From Symsagittifera roscoffensis (Eukaryota > Xenacoelomorpha > Acoela > Convolutidae), in contig NC_087064.1 in assembly GCF_963678635.1 (NCBI RefSeq), positions 49,209,346 through 49,273,345 on the forward strand: a DNA stretch of 64,000 nt. Reading direction: 5' to 3'. Below are positions 47,601 to 58,200 of this stretch, piece after piece. The notes below the pieces were generated by a model. That model searched no databases. It saw only the letters and a list, made by a program, of their open reading frames with translations, and was not told where the DNA came from. How positions within the stretch are numbered: the first letter of the stretch is position 1; each line of letters opens with the position of its first letter. Position numbers and translations under genes: made by a program.

Positions 47601-50600
47601 AGATGCCGGGCAAACTGGACGTCAAGGTAAAGTAGAAATAGGAATCTTCATGACTCCTCGTAGTATTTGTACGGTGAAGTTTGATGCGCGTGACATGTTC
47701 CTATAGGCAATGTTTATACAAGCATTAAGAAGTCGTTCCGGGGTCTCCAAAACCTTCCTACTTTTTTCTGCAAAAGAGTTTAAAAATTTCTATATGAAAA
47801 TGTTTTTTCTAATCTGTCTTCATGGTTCTTGCATAGAAACAAACATAGTATCTGAAATTTTATTTAGCATGCCTTTTCTATATTTCTTATCCCCCGATAC
47901 GCGCAGGTACACGAGCATATTTTAATGGTATATTGAGCAAAATCTGAAGCATAAAACAATAACGTGGCTCAAATAAAATAACGCACGCGCTGTAATTTTT
48001 GTTATGCATAATAATTTTTGTACCTGTGCTTCGCTGAATTTTTAACAGATACACTGATATAAACAAAAATGAAACCATGCGTTTCATTGAAACTCAACTC
48101 TTAGTGCTTTTTATCAACAGAATCTTACCATAAAAAACATTAATACTTTCGAAAACAAATATTTACGAAGAAAAATTTAAATTTTGTGAACAAAATGATA
48201 ACCGACAGTTACCAGCGAGAGCATGAACTTGCAGTAGAAGAGCTTCAAGAGTACGCAAAGATGCTGGATCCGTGCGCAGTATGCAATCACGTCTGTTCAC
48301 ACCCCGGTTGTTGGGAGGCATCAAGAAAATACGTGCGACAACTGATCCGACTTGTACAGCATGGTGACTATGATCCGGAACTCATTTTCGAAGCCCAAAA
48401 AGCACAGCAGCTCGAGTTCGAAAAACAGCGCCGGATCAAACTTGCATCTAAATCACGACAGCCGCTCGCTACACAGAAAGTGTACAACTTGAATGAACAG
48501 TTTAGTGTTTCTTTTGATGGAAAATCATCGCTTCAAACTCAAGGTAGTATGGTGTCCCAAATATCAATGGAACTTGATTTGGATCAGCACCCAACAAGCA
48601 GAGCGGAGCAACAAATTCAAACTTCGCTGGCGCCTTCGCGTGAAGTAAACCGTCGCAAATCATTCGGCTCGGCCGTATCGTCTGCGAGCTCAGTCAAGTC
48701 GGGTCAAATGGAAGTCACTGAGCCAAAAAGTAAAACAGCCGACGATCAAAGATCAGATCAGCTTTCGTCAATTTTTACTCCCCCGGTCGCCGCTTCGCCC
48801 AAGGAAGAAACTCAAATTTTGAAAGAAATAGCGAATTTACCGTCATTGCCACCAAGTCCACAAATTCTTTCGACAAATAAAATAGACCCTCTTTCGGGCT
48901 TCAAAAACAAACGAACACCCGATACAGTAATGATCTGGGTGGCCCCGAAACGAGTAAGCGAGCCGAAGTACCGTGAACAGATTTTCGTCATGACACGAGA
49001 AGGAAAAGCTACAGTGCCGAACAAAAATGTGACCAATCAAATGCTTCCGCCAGGATACGAGCCGGAGAATAAGTTCACCCTTGGAGGTAGTTTCGAGCGG
49101 GAAAAGACGATTCCAGTGACAGCTCGTCGATCTCAACAGAACACAACTCGCGTTATCCCTGTTCAAGAGGAAGTTATAATTGAGTTGCTCTCGCTTCCCA
49201 AAGAAATTTTATCTCAAGTTTTGGAGCAAGTTACAGCCATTGATTTGTTGACGCCAGCGAAAACCAACGAGGTTATTGAGGTGATTATATCACAATTACA
49301 TAATGCCCGAGCTTTAGAATTGTCTCGTGTCGCTGACGAATGCGTTGTAAGCAAACCAGTGCCAATTTACAATCACGACGCTAAAAAATACCACGAGCAA
49401 GTTAAACATGTCGAGGCTGATCCAGTTGTAGGTTTGAAACTAACTCATCGAAACATGAACACCGAAAACGCTTCAAAACCGGGCAATTATTCCCGTGTTC
49501 CGGACTGGATTCGAGAACAAGCTATAAGTAGAAGTCATAATTTTGCTAATCAGAGTAGTAACAAACTGTCCAAGGTCAGCTTTAGTTCGTTGCCTCCTTT
49601 GAGGACCGACCTTGGAGGCAGGTACAACAGATCCAAATCAATTCGGAGACACTACCCGAGTTTGGATTCGCCCTTGCAGCGAGGACTCATTCCTCAAAGT
49701 AGCCCGAAGCCTCGTTCAAAACCGAGCTCACGACTCACTTCGGCACAGAGCAAGTTGTCGCAAATATCGGCAGCTCTTGCGACGCTACCATCGACACCTT
49801 ACAGTCAATATCGAAACATTTTGGAGCGAAAGCAATCGGCGTTGTCGTCGGGAAGTATCGGAGAATCGCGGGGTGCTCCAAAGACTCCGGATACGTATAT
49901 CTCGGCGACTTCAAACGAATGGCCGGTGGGTGATGAACTCGACTATTTTCTTTCCGAGTCACAAACAAGGAAACAACAAACACCTGAAAAATCTGCGTCG
50001 GGAAAACGTCAAGAAATAGCAATGACTGTTATTCCAGCTTTGGGTCAATATCCGAGCGTACCTCCGCCGAGTCCTGACGTCTCAGTTCGGAAACAAACTT
50101 CGGCTTCTGTAGCTGAAGCAGCCGAATCTAAAAGACCATTGTCGGTTGAGAGCGAAAACCGAGAAATAAATACTGTCAGCTCCAGAGCCGAAGTTGAAAC
50201 GACTTCAAAAACAAACCAGGAGGAACAATTCCTCAGTGATGATTCTGCTAAGCATCTCACCCTTGGAAAAGAATCTGTCGAAAAACTTATCCTTACACCT
50301 GCTCCGACAACTTTGTCCGCTATAAGCGAAAGCTCAATTGACAGCGTTGGTGAAATCGGCTCTGCAGGCAGGCAGCCGAAAGACAAAGCTGTCGAAATGG
50401 TGACCAAAACCGAATCAGTTGTCAACGAAATCAGCTCGAACTTATCCAACGAAAACCAAGACAAGCCTGATGAAACTACATTTGTTAAGTCACAAATTAT
50501 AGACAGCAACGCTAGTTTGCTGGGAAAGATCGACAACATTGCTGCCCAAGAAATCAGTGCGGCTAGCTTTTCTCAGACTTCTTCCCTGAATAAAATATCA

Positions 50601-53600
50601 CTGGCTGATATTCCGGATATAGAAGACGACAGAGAGCCACTGACTATGGAAGACACAATGAGAAGAGCCAAGGTTCTTTCGGCTAGAAAAACTGTGCGAT
50701 TTGACGAGAATAAAAACTAAAGTCTTGGGATCTCTTCAACTATCCCCCCCTAGCAACAAATTCAGACCCTTTCAAAAGCAAGGGAAATAGTAAGGGAGAT
50801 CCAATCTTTGAAATAGAATCAGCAAATTGCGTCTTACGAAATATTTTTCAGTTAATAGAAATTTCTCACCGCAAACTTTAAGTTAGTTGTTCCTCTAGAT
50901 CCTTTTCAATCTCACCAAAGCATAGACCGACCAATCATAATTAAATCTAAGGCCGAGCATATTCGAAATATTGGTCCGAAACAGCCAAAGCTTAGGTCCA
51001 TCACAGTCGAAACGCTGGTAAAAACTTATCGAAAAATAGGTTGACTCAGTCAAAAAATAGGTGCAGCAAAAAATAGGTGATCGAGGGGGGGGGGGGGGGG
51101 GGGGGGATTTTCAAAAAATTACTTTTTTTAGTTCGGATCAAATTGATTTTTGACCTCTCCCAAGCACTAAAAAAATCCCAGTTTTGGCCAAATAATCTGC
51201 GCCACAGGCAAAATTTTAAAAATTTAGGCCAAAAAAAGGCGTTTTTAGGCACTTTTTGGATAATTTTGACCAAACCAAAAAATCGCGTTTTTTCCGCGCG
51301 CGCTCTCCCCTCAAAATTAGTGTATATTGGCGCCAAAGGCGCCTTTAGAAAATTTTTGAGGTCCGTCACCAAAAATGGATATTTCAAAATCGTAAAAAGG
51401 GGAAAAAGGGGGGACCTTTTGGGTCGGCAGGGGGTGGAATATGGAATACCTAAGGAAAGAAAAGCGTCCCCCGTCGCCCTAAATCTGCCCCTGAATACAA
51501 TAAAAAAGTTTGCTTTTGAACTGCGAATTTTTTAAATCAATGAAAGTAACGAAAATCAGAAAACTAAAAAAATTCATTCCATTCTAAATGAAGCTGCAAT
51601 TTTTTTGGATTGGTTTTATAGAAGTTTGCTATCAGCCGAGCGGGTTGAAACATCAAAACATGCACATTCGTGCCTATTTCAATCGCTCAAAAATTTAGAC
51701 ACATTTTTGATCTGACCCTTTGAAAGTGGTAAAAATTACCTTCAGGTGTGTTTTGTCTTTTCACACCGAAAATTAGTTTGAAACTGTTACGTTTTGGTCT
51801 AATATCGAACGAGTAAAGCAAGGTGTGTAGGTGTTATACTAGGAAGGACAAAACGCGTTTTAGAAGACAAGAAAAAAAACCCTATTTTTTTACTTAAAAA
51901 TGTTTTTTCGAAGATTCATTCAGTCTACTCTTCGAAATGTTTCTCAAAAATGTTCCAAAAAACAAACAAATAGTCAAATAGGCCAAATATTTTCATGTTC
52001 TAAGCTTTTGTCTAGTTTCTCCTGTTGCACCACGAACAAAATTGACCAAAATTTGAACAAAAAGTATCTTTTTAGTGCGGTTGGAAATTTCTGTGACCAA
52101 AATTTTTTCAAGGCAGTCAAAAAACCGAACTTGCATTTAGAAAACTAAATCACACTTAAGATCCCTCACACTTCAGGAAGCGCCAGAACACATTTATTGT
52201 GACCTAAAAGGGTTACACGTTACGCAGCCAAAGTGTGCACTGAATAGGCGCACAATTTGGTGTATGCAGGAAAGCAAAATCCAGAGACAAGTCTTTGAAC
52301 ATTTGCTAAAATGGGAGTGGATACCATTTTCGAAATTTCCGTGGATTCCGCGTACAAATACCTGTAACGCAATTGTGTTACGGTACATTTGTTTGGTCAC
52401 AGATTCTGCAACAAGCTTACATAGCTGGTTGTTCTGGAGTCCGCAACTGTCAACGAGTTCCGCAAAAAAAGATTGCGTTTTTGCTTACGTATTCCGCTAA
52501 CAATTAAGAATTCCGCAAAAGCGTAACATTTAATCTTATTTGTGGAGCAATTTTGAGCAAAACAGAGCTTTAACTATCTGATTATGGAATCCAAACAGCA
52601 AAGAAGATCAAAGAAAAATAGCAATGTCTCGGGTCATGCTACAAAACTATTTTCGGCCATTAGCGGAACTATGATACAGTTCCCAAATTTTACAGTTTGG
52701 CCTCGTAATGTAGCATTTTTTAGAAATTTTTTAGCTTACAATCTCGTTGAAGTATTAGTTTTTGCCTCTCTTTTGTCCTATTGAAGATTATTGTTCCGAC
52801 TTTCGTAACGAAAGTAACGGAATATTTGTGCTCGGGTGGTTTTTTTTCTTCATACAAACTCCATTTTCTAACTAGCCAATTTTGACGGGATTTTTTTTTA
52901 TATCATTCAAAAAGTATTGTTGTCCTGAGCTTAAATTTGAAAAGAATTTTGACCTGTGATCGTTCTTCGTAAAGTTATGGGGGTTTGAAGATTGCCATTT
53001 TGACTTATTAACGCGCTATTAACGCGTAAGCGGAGATTTAATCCGTCTTAGAAATCGTTCAAAATTGGTTGAAGGGAGCTTATTTGCCATAAAATGATTA
53101 TTTATCACTTTGTACTTAATATGGCGTGTGGGGGGATGAATATCACAAACAAATCTCAAATTAAAAGAAAAAAATTCCATTTTCGTTTATTGCATTTAAT
53201 TTTTTCATGTTATTACTGCTTCATAGACGTTAAGAGGCAGTCGGAACATTCAGGGCATCACCCTGATACGAGCAGTCCTGTTTGTATTCTGTTTGCAATT
53301 TACAACAACCATTAGTCATTCAGAATTTCAACCTATTGTTTAATTTTTTTAAATTTTGTTGTTGTGGAGCGCTAAATTAAATGCTTTCATACTTTGCTCT
53401 ACTTTAATTTTCATTTTCACGTTTATTAAGGAAACAACAGATTTCGAATGCATCAATTGAGTTTCGCCCACAAGACGAACAGAAAGCTTCTTGTAGCTTC
53501 TTGTAGTTATCAAAGAAAATATACTTGCTTACCATGTAAGAATTGTTGATTGACAACACATTTTATTCCTAAGTTCCTACATTTCATCGCTTCAAACCGG

Positions 53601-55256
53601 TCTAAGAATTTTGTTCTCGGCTTGTTTTGTTTGCTGCAGATCAACTTCGTAGTTAATGTTCCTACGTACGAAGAAAATGACGCATAACTTCTGCTCTTAA
53701 TTATTCTTTCAGATAACTTATAACTAGCCATTTTTGAACGGATATTTTTGTCATCTGAAGGTTATTGAAAAGTAGGAACGAATTTAGAGGTTTAGAGCCA
53801 ATTACCAGCCTCATAAAAAGCGAACTCCCGGGGGTAGCTACTTGTTAGGCTGAACAGCCTGTTCTAGCTACCCTGATGCAGTGAATGATTTTGCAGATCG
53901 TACTTTCTTCACTGTAACGAATAAACGATTTGATTTGAGTTGAACTCAAAAAAACCGAACTTAATTTAAACGGCAGTGCAATCATTCAGGGCTTAGACTT
54001 GATACAAAAACTCTCAGACTTAACGAGTTTTATTTTCACGTTTATGAAGGAATTAACGGATTTCAAGTCACTTCTTAATCAGTTGCATTTTTGCCATTTT
54101 TTTTTCAGTTTTGATTTCTGTTTAGGGTCTGTTGATGTCAGTTTCTGACGAGGAGTTCCTCAATCACGCCATTTACATGGCAGAGTCCCTGTTGGATGGG
54201 GTGAACAAGCGATCCAAGGAGACGGGTCAGTGTCTAGACAAGTGGACAGTGGTGATAGACGCAGAGGGGTTTAGTGTCAAGCAGATGACGAAGAATGTTC
54301 TAGAACGACAGAAGATCATAACCAAAATATTCGAAGGCAAGCCACGCTACTTTTTATTTAACGTTTTTCATTTATCATTATGTCTCATAACGCCCTAAGC
54401 TATCTATCGCCCAAAAGTCTGTCTGGAAAAAAAATTCAAATAATTGATGAACAATTGTCGAAAGAAAAAGTCAATTTTGATCAGCGCAAACCATAATCCA
54501 ACAAGAGTGACCTTCTGTAGCGCAATTGGCAGAGAAAGTTCATAAGTACAAATGAAAAACTGTTAAATCATTTGTGTAATTTTTTGCGAGGTGTGATGAG
54601 AGGAGATAGACGGAAACTTTGAACCCAAGTAAATTAGGCACCATTGACTCCATTTGTCTTATAATAAAATGTTTCCAGCAGAGGTTCACATTGATCAACA
54701 TAAATTATATAAATGAACACTTGAAAGAACCCAGTCTGGTAGATCGTCATTAGACAAATTCTGCCTATTTTCAGACGGTTCTTTTTCACGACTTACATAA
54801 AGCTGTTCCTAGTTTTACAAACCTACTTGTTCGTTTGTACTCGCTCAAAGTTATACAGAAACGTGAAAATTTTCAGAGGGGTCAATATTTAGCGAATACG
54901 ATTTCCAAAAGGGGGATAAGCTTAGTAAAAGCGGCCTATGAAACCAGCGTATAATTTTTATAGACAACTACCCGGACAGATTAGCCTCAACTTACATCGT
55001 TAATTGTTCACGTCTGTTCAAACTACTTCTTAACGTGATGAAAGTGACAATGGATCCGAGCACCTTTAGCAAGATCACAGTCCTTACTTCGAAGGATCAG
55101 ATAGCCGACTACATAGACAGGGAACAGCTGCCTGCCAGGTATGGAGGGTTGATCAAAGAGGATGGGTTGTGTGATGGAGGGAAGATACCCGAGAAATTCT
55201 ACCAGGTGGAGAGACTGTTGAACTCTACGAAGAGCTGGCCCAGATTCGACGTCAAG
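44523..55256 (+). CDS. SEC14-like CRAL-TRIO lipid-binding protein (5' part, four exons)
   Basis: Exons 44523-44623, 47416-47626, 54126-54336 and 54964-55256 join in frame to 272 codons. The product is a cytosolic lipid-transfer or regulatory protein of the SEC14L group. The CRAL-TRIO N-terminal helices come first (LQKWINAREGDVDGAVDQFI, then RHIEFRKLHKLDE). The lipid-binding domain follows, with the GGICGYCKDGYIVKYEMPGK strand, the VVIDAEGFSV strand, DNYPDRLASTYIVNCSRLFK, and DYIDREQLPARYGG (the conserved LPxxYGG motif). Family members of this type usually continue into a GOLD domain, which would lie to the right of the window. The third intron is GC-AG. The second intron contains another complete gene. 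Confidence 0.9.
46800..46910 (+). repeat. Short degenerate tandem repeat (GGGACAxAAATGTCTT)
   Basis: Four to five imperfect units of about 17-22 bp with the core GGACA and AAATGTCT. Confidence 0.5.
46960..47025 (+). repeat. tRNA-like repeat head (second copy)
   Basis: TAGCCCAAGCGG at 46964-46975 and a TGAATTCAACTGAGG block match the fragment at 15814. Probably two copies of one old SINE family. Confidence 0.25.
47416..47626 (+). CDS. SEC14-like gene, exon 2
   Basis: The acceptor CTTCCCCTTTTAG ends at 47415 and the donor GTAAAGTA begins at 47627. GC-rich against its surroundings. It encodes the end of the CRAL-TRIO N-terminal helices and the first strand of the lipid domain, and ends in phase 0 (LDVK). 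Confidence 0.95.
47627..48185 (+). other. 5' part of intron 2; upstream region of the nested gene
   Basis: AT-rich. It would carry the nested gene's promoter. A possible acceptor TTTTTATCAACAG ends at 48120, so a short 5' UTR exon or trans-splice site is conceivable, but nothing proves it. Confidence 0.35.
48186..50720 (+). CDS. Intronless 844-aa orphan gene nested in a SEC14-like intron
   Basis: A single open frame of 844 codons on the same strand as the host gene, inside intron 2 (47627-54125). The N-terminal 80 residues are helical and charged, with a compact Cys/His cluster (CAVCNHVCSHPGC, Cys30, 33, 37 and 42 with His35 and His39) that could bind zinc. A more ordered patch lies at about 245-330 (TPDTVMIWVAPKRV, MTREGKATVPN, LPPGYEPE). 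Most of the rest is Ser/Thr/Pro/Lys-rich and probably disordered. The last residues include KTVRF (835-839), which fits the RVxF docking motif for protein phosphatase 1. No signal peptide or membrane span. An AATAAA overlaps the last codons. I do not recognise a family; a retrocopy or a lineage-specific gene are both possible. The ATG at 48195 (codon 4) is an alternative start. Confidence 0.85.
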   Translation: MNKMITDSYQREHELAVEELQEYAKMLDPCAVCNHVCSHPGCWEASRKYVRQLIRLVQHGDYDPELIFEAQKAQQLEFEKQRRIKLASKSRQPLATQKVYNLNEQFSVSFDGKSSLQTQGSMVSQISMELDLDQHPTSRAEQQIQTSLAPSREVNRRKSFGSAVSSASSVKSGQMEVTEPKSKTADDQRSDQLSSIFTPPVAASPKEETQILKEIANLPSLPPSPQILSTNKIDPLSGFKNKRTPDTVMIWVAPKRVSEPKYREQIFVMTREGKATVPNKNVTNQMLPPGYEPENKFTLGGSFEREKTIPVTARRSQQNTTRVIPVQEEVIIELLSLPKEILSQVLEQVTAIDLLTPAKTNEVIEVIISQLHNARALELSRVADECVVSKPVPIYNHDAKKYHEQVKHVEADPVVGLKLTHRNMNTENASKPGNYSRVPDWIREQAISRSHNFANQSSNKLSKVSFSSLPPLRTDLGGRYNRSKSIRRHYPSLDSPLQRGLIPQSSPKPRSKPSSRLTSAQSKLSQISAALATLPSTPYSQYRNILERKQSALSSGSIGESRGAPKTPDTYISATSNEWPVGDELDYFLSESQTRKQQTPEKSASGKRQEIAMTVIPALGQYPSVPPPSPDVSVRKQTSASVAEAAESKRPLSVESENREINTVSSRAEVETTSKTNQEEQFLSDDSAKHLTLGKESVEKLILTPAPTTLSAISESSIDSVGEIGSAGRQPKDKAVEMVTKTESVVNEISSNLSNENQDKPDETTFVKSQIIDSNASLLGKIDNIAAQEISAASFSQTSSLNKISLADIPDIEDDREPLTMEDTMRRAKVLSARKTVRFDENKN
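50721..51079. other. Downstream of the nested gene, no further gene seen
   Basis: Non-coding. The AATAAA at 50710 is the only polyadenylation-like signal near the stop. A short duplicated phrase AAAAAATAGGT occurs at 51032-51080. Confidence 0.4.
51080..51493 (-). mobile_element. hAT-like MITE, copy 6
   Basis: The left terminus is replaced by TCGAGG and a long G run. The right end CCCTAAATCTGCCCCTG is intact. The body carries the family's TTGGCGCCAAAGGCGCC block. It is in intron 2 of the SEC14-like gene. Open frames within it on both strands are not genes. Confidence 0.7.
51494..52215. other. Intron 2 DNA, no gene seen
   Basis: AT-rich, no repeats worth naming. The 82-codon frame at 51900 is unconvincing. 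Confidence 0.4.
52216..52710 (+). mobile_element. Second copy of the GGATTCCGC-rich MITE
   Basis: Termini CGTTACGCAGCCAAAGTGTG and CAGTTTGGCCTCGTAATG. The interior shares TGTGCACTGAATAGGCGCAC and AGAGACAAGTCTTTGAACA with the copy at 28845-29518. Diverged and shorter. Confidence 0.6.
52791..53280 (+). repeat. Interspersed repeat copy C (GTTCCGACT family)
   Basis: The best-preserved copy: it starts GTTCCGACTTTCGTAACGAA and ends CAGTCGGAACATTCAGGGC, then ATCACCCTGATACGAGCAGTC. The short GTTCCGACT word is inverted at the two ends, suggesting a small non-autonomous DNA element. Confidence 0.6.
53281..54125. other. 3' part of intron 2, no gene seen
   Basis: AT-rich. A fragment near 53970-54020 resembles the hairpin end of the GTTCCGACT family in degraded form. 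It ends at the exon 3 acceptor. Confidence 0.45.
54126..54336 (+). CDS. SEC14-like gene, exon 3
   Basis: The acceptor GATTTCTGTTTAG ends at 54125. It encodes GLLMSVSDEEFLNHAIYMAE through RQKIITKIFE. The donor is GCAAGC at 54337, not GT. The split Asp codon (G/AC) joins to exon 4 as EDNYP, exactly the family sequence at this place. Confidence 0.92.
54337..54963 (+). other. GC-AG intron 3 of the SEC14-like gene
   Basis: 627 nt, beginning GCAAGCC and ending TTTTTATAG. A tRNA A-box-like word TAGCGCAATTGG at 54518-54529 lies inside without a B box. Confidence 0.85.
54964..55256 (+). CDS. SEC14-like gene, exon 4
   Basis: The acceptor ATAATTTTTATAG ends at 54963 and the donor GTCAGTCG begins at 55257. 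It encodes the C-terminal half of the lipid domain, through LPARYGGLIKEDGLCDGGKI and a linker. If the donor is not used, the frame stops nine codons later at 55281-55283, which would give a protein lacking a GOLD domain. Confidence 0.92.
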
Positions 55257-55283
55257 GTCAGTCGATTTCTAGTTACGGATTAA

Positions 55284-58200
55284 TTTGAGATACTTTTGAC
55301 AACCTATTGCTTTGAGATTCTTTTGACAATCTATTGTGCTTTGAGACACTTTTGACAATCTATTGATCTATTGTGCTTTGAGATACTTTTGACAATCTAT
55401 TGTGCTTTGAGATACTTTTGACAATCTATTGCTTTGAGATACTTTTGACAATCTATTGTGCTTTGAGATATTTTTGACAATCTATTGCTTTGAGAAATTT
55501 ATGACAATCTATTGTGCTTTGAGAAACTTTTGACAATCTATTGTGCTTTGAGATACTTTTGACAATCTATTGCGCTTTGAGATACTTTTGACAATCTATT
55601 GCTTTGAGATACTTTTGACAATCTATTGTGCTTTGAGATATTTTTGACAATCTATTTATTTGATTTTCTTTTGACAAACTATTGCTTTGAGATACTTTTG
55701 ACAATCTTTTGCTTTGAGAAACTTTTGAGAATCTATTGTGCTTTGAGATACTTTTGACAATCTATTGTGCTTTGAGATACTTTTGACAAACTATTGATCT
55801 ATTGTGCTTTGAGATACTTTTGACAATCTATTGTGCTTTGAGATACTTTTGACAATCTCTTGTGCTTTGAGATACTTTTGACAATCTATTGCTTTGAGAT
55901 TCTTTTGACAATCTATTGTGCTTTGAGACACTTTTGACAATCTATTGATCTATTGTGCTTTGAGATACTTTTGACAATCTATTGTGCTTTGAGATACTTT
56001 TGACAATCTATTGCTTTGAGATACTTTTGACAATCTATTGTGCTTTGAGATATTTTTGACAATCTATTTATTTGATTTTCTTTTGACAAACTATTGCTTT
56101 GAGATACTTTTGACAATCTTTTGCTTTGAGAAACTTTTGAGAATCTATTGTGCTTTGAGATACTTTTGACAATCTATTGTGCTTTGAGATACTTTTGACA
56201 AACTATTGATCTATTGTGCTTTGAGATACTTTTGACAATCTATTGTGCTTTGAGATACTTTTGACAATCTCTTGTGCTTTGAGATACTTTTGACAATCTA
56301 TTGCTTTGAGATACTTTTGACAATCTATTGTGCTTTGAGATATTTTTGACAATCTATTGCTTTGAGAAATTTATGACAATCTATTGTGCTTTGAGAAACT
56401 TTTGACAATCTATTGTGCTTTGAGATACTTTTGACAATCTATTGCGCTTTGAGACACTTTTGACAATCTATTGTGCTTTGAGATACTTTTGACAATCTAT
56501 TGTGCCTTGAGATACTTTTGAAAATCTATTTATTTGATTTTCTTTTGACAAACTATTGCTTTGAGATACTTTTGACAATCTTTTGCTTTGAGAAACTTTT
56601 AAGAATCTATTGTGCTTTGAGATACTTTTGACAATCTATTGTGTTTTGAGATACTTTTGACAATCTATTGCTTTGACATACTTTTGACAATCTATTGTGC
56701 TTTGAGATACTTTTGACAATCTATTCTCTGAGATACTTTTGATGATCTATTGTGCTTTGAGAGACTTTTGACAATCTATTGCTTTGAGATACTTTTGACA
56801 ACCTTTTGTGCTTTGGGGTACATTTGACAGTCTATTGCTTTTAGATACTTTTGACAATCTATTGTGCTTTGAGTTCCTTTTGAAAATCTATTGATTTGAT
56901 GTACTTTTGACAATCTATTGCTTTGAGATACTTTTGACAATCTATTGGGCTCTGAGATACTTTTAAAAACCTATTTTGCTTTGAGCTAGTTTTGTTAATC
57001 TTTTGCTTCGAGATACTTCTGACAATCCATTGTGCTTTGAGATACTTTTGACAATCAATTACTTTGAGATACTTTTGACAATCTTTTGTGCACTGAGATA
57101 GCTTTGACAATCTTTTATTTTGAGATATTTTTGACAACCTATTATACTTGGAGATACTTTTGACAATCTATTGCTCTGGAAGACTTTTGACAATATATTG
57201 TGCTTTGATGTACTTTTGACAATCTATTGCTTTGAGATACTTTTGACAATCTATTGTGCTCTGAGATACTTTTAAAAACCTATTTTGCTTTGAGCTAGTT
57301 TTGTTAATCTTTTGCTTCGAGATACTTCTGACAATCTATTGTGCTTTGAGAGACTTTTGACAATCTATTGCTTTGAGATACTTTTGACAAACTTTTGTGC
57401 TTTGGGGTACATTTGACATTCTATTGCTTTTAGATACTTTTGACAATCTATTGTGCTTTGAGTTCCTTTTGAAAATCTATTGATTTGATGTACTTTTGAC
57501 AATCTATTGCTTTGACTTACTTTTGACAATCTATTGTGCTTTGAGATACTTTTGACAATCTATTCTCTGAGATACTTTTGATGATCTATTGTGCTTTGAG
57601 AGACTTTTGACAATCTATTGCTTTGAGATACTTTTGACAACCTTTTGTGCTTTGGGGTACATTTGACAGTCTGTTGCTTTTAGATACTTTTGACAATCTA
57701 TTGTGCTTTGAGTTCCTTTTGAAAATCTATTGATTTGATGTACTTTTGACAATCTATTGCTTTTAGATACTTTTGATAATCTATTGTGCTTTGAGTTCTT
57801 TTTGAAAATCTATTGATTTGATGTACTTTTGACAATCTATTGCTTTGAGATACTTTTGACAATCTATTGTGCTTTGAGATACTTTTGACAATCTATTCTC
57901 TGAGATACTTTTGATGATCTATTGTGCTTTGAGAGACTTTTGACAATCTATTGCTTTGAGATACTTTTGACAACCTTTTGTGCTTTGGGGTACATTTGAC
58001 AGTCTATTGCTTTTAGATACTTTTGACAATCTATTGTGCTTTGAGTTCGTTTTGAAAATCTATTGATTTGATGTACTTTTGACAATCTATTGCTTCGAGA
58101 TACTTCTGACAATCCATTGTGCTTTGAGATACTTTTGACAATCTATTACTTTGAGATACTTTTGACAATCTTTTGTGCACTGAGATAGCTTTGACAATCT

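Noticed and set aside
51046-51535. Overlapping 113- and 152-codon frames on opposite strands
   Set aside because: They span a hAT-like MITE copy with long G runs (poly-Gly/poly-Pro); no coding signal.
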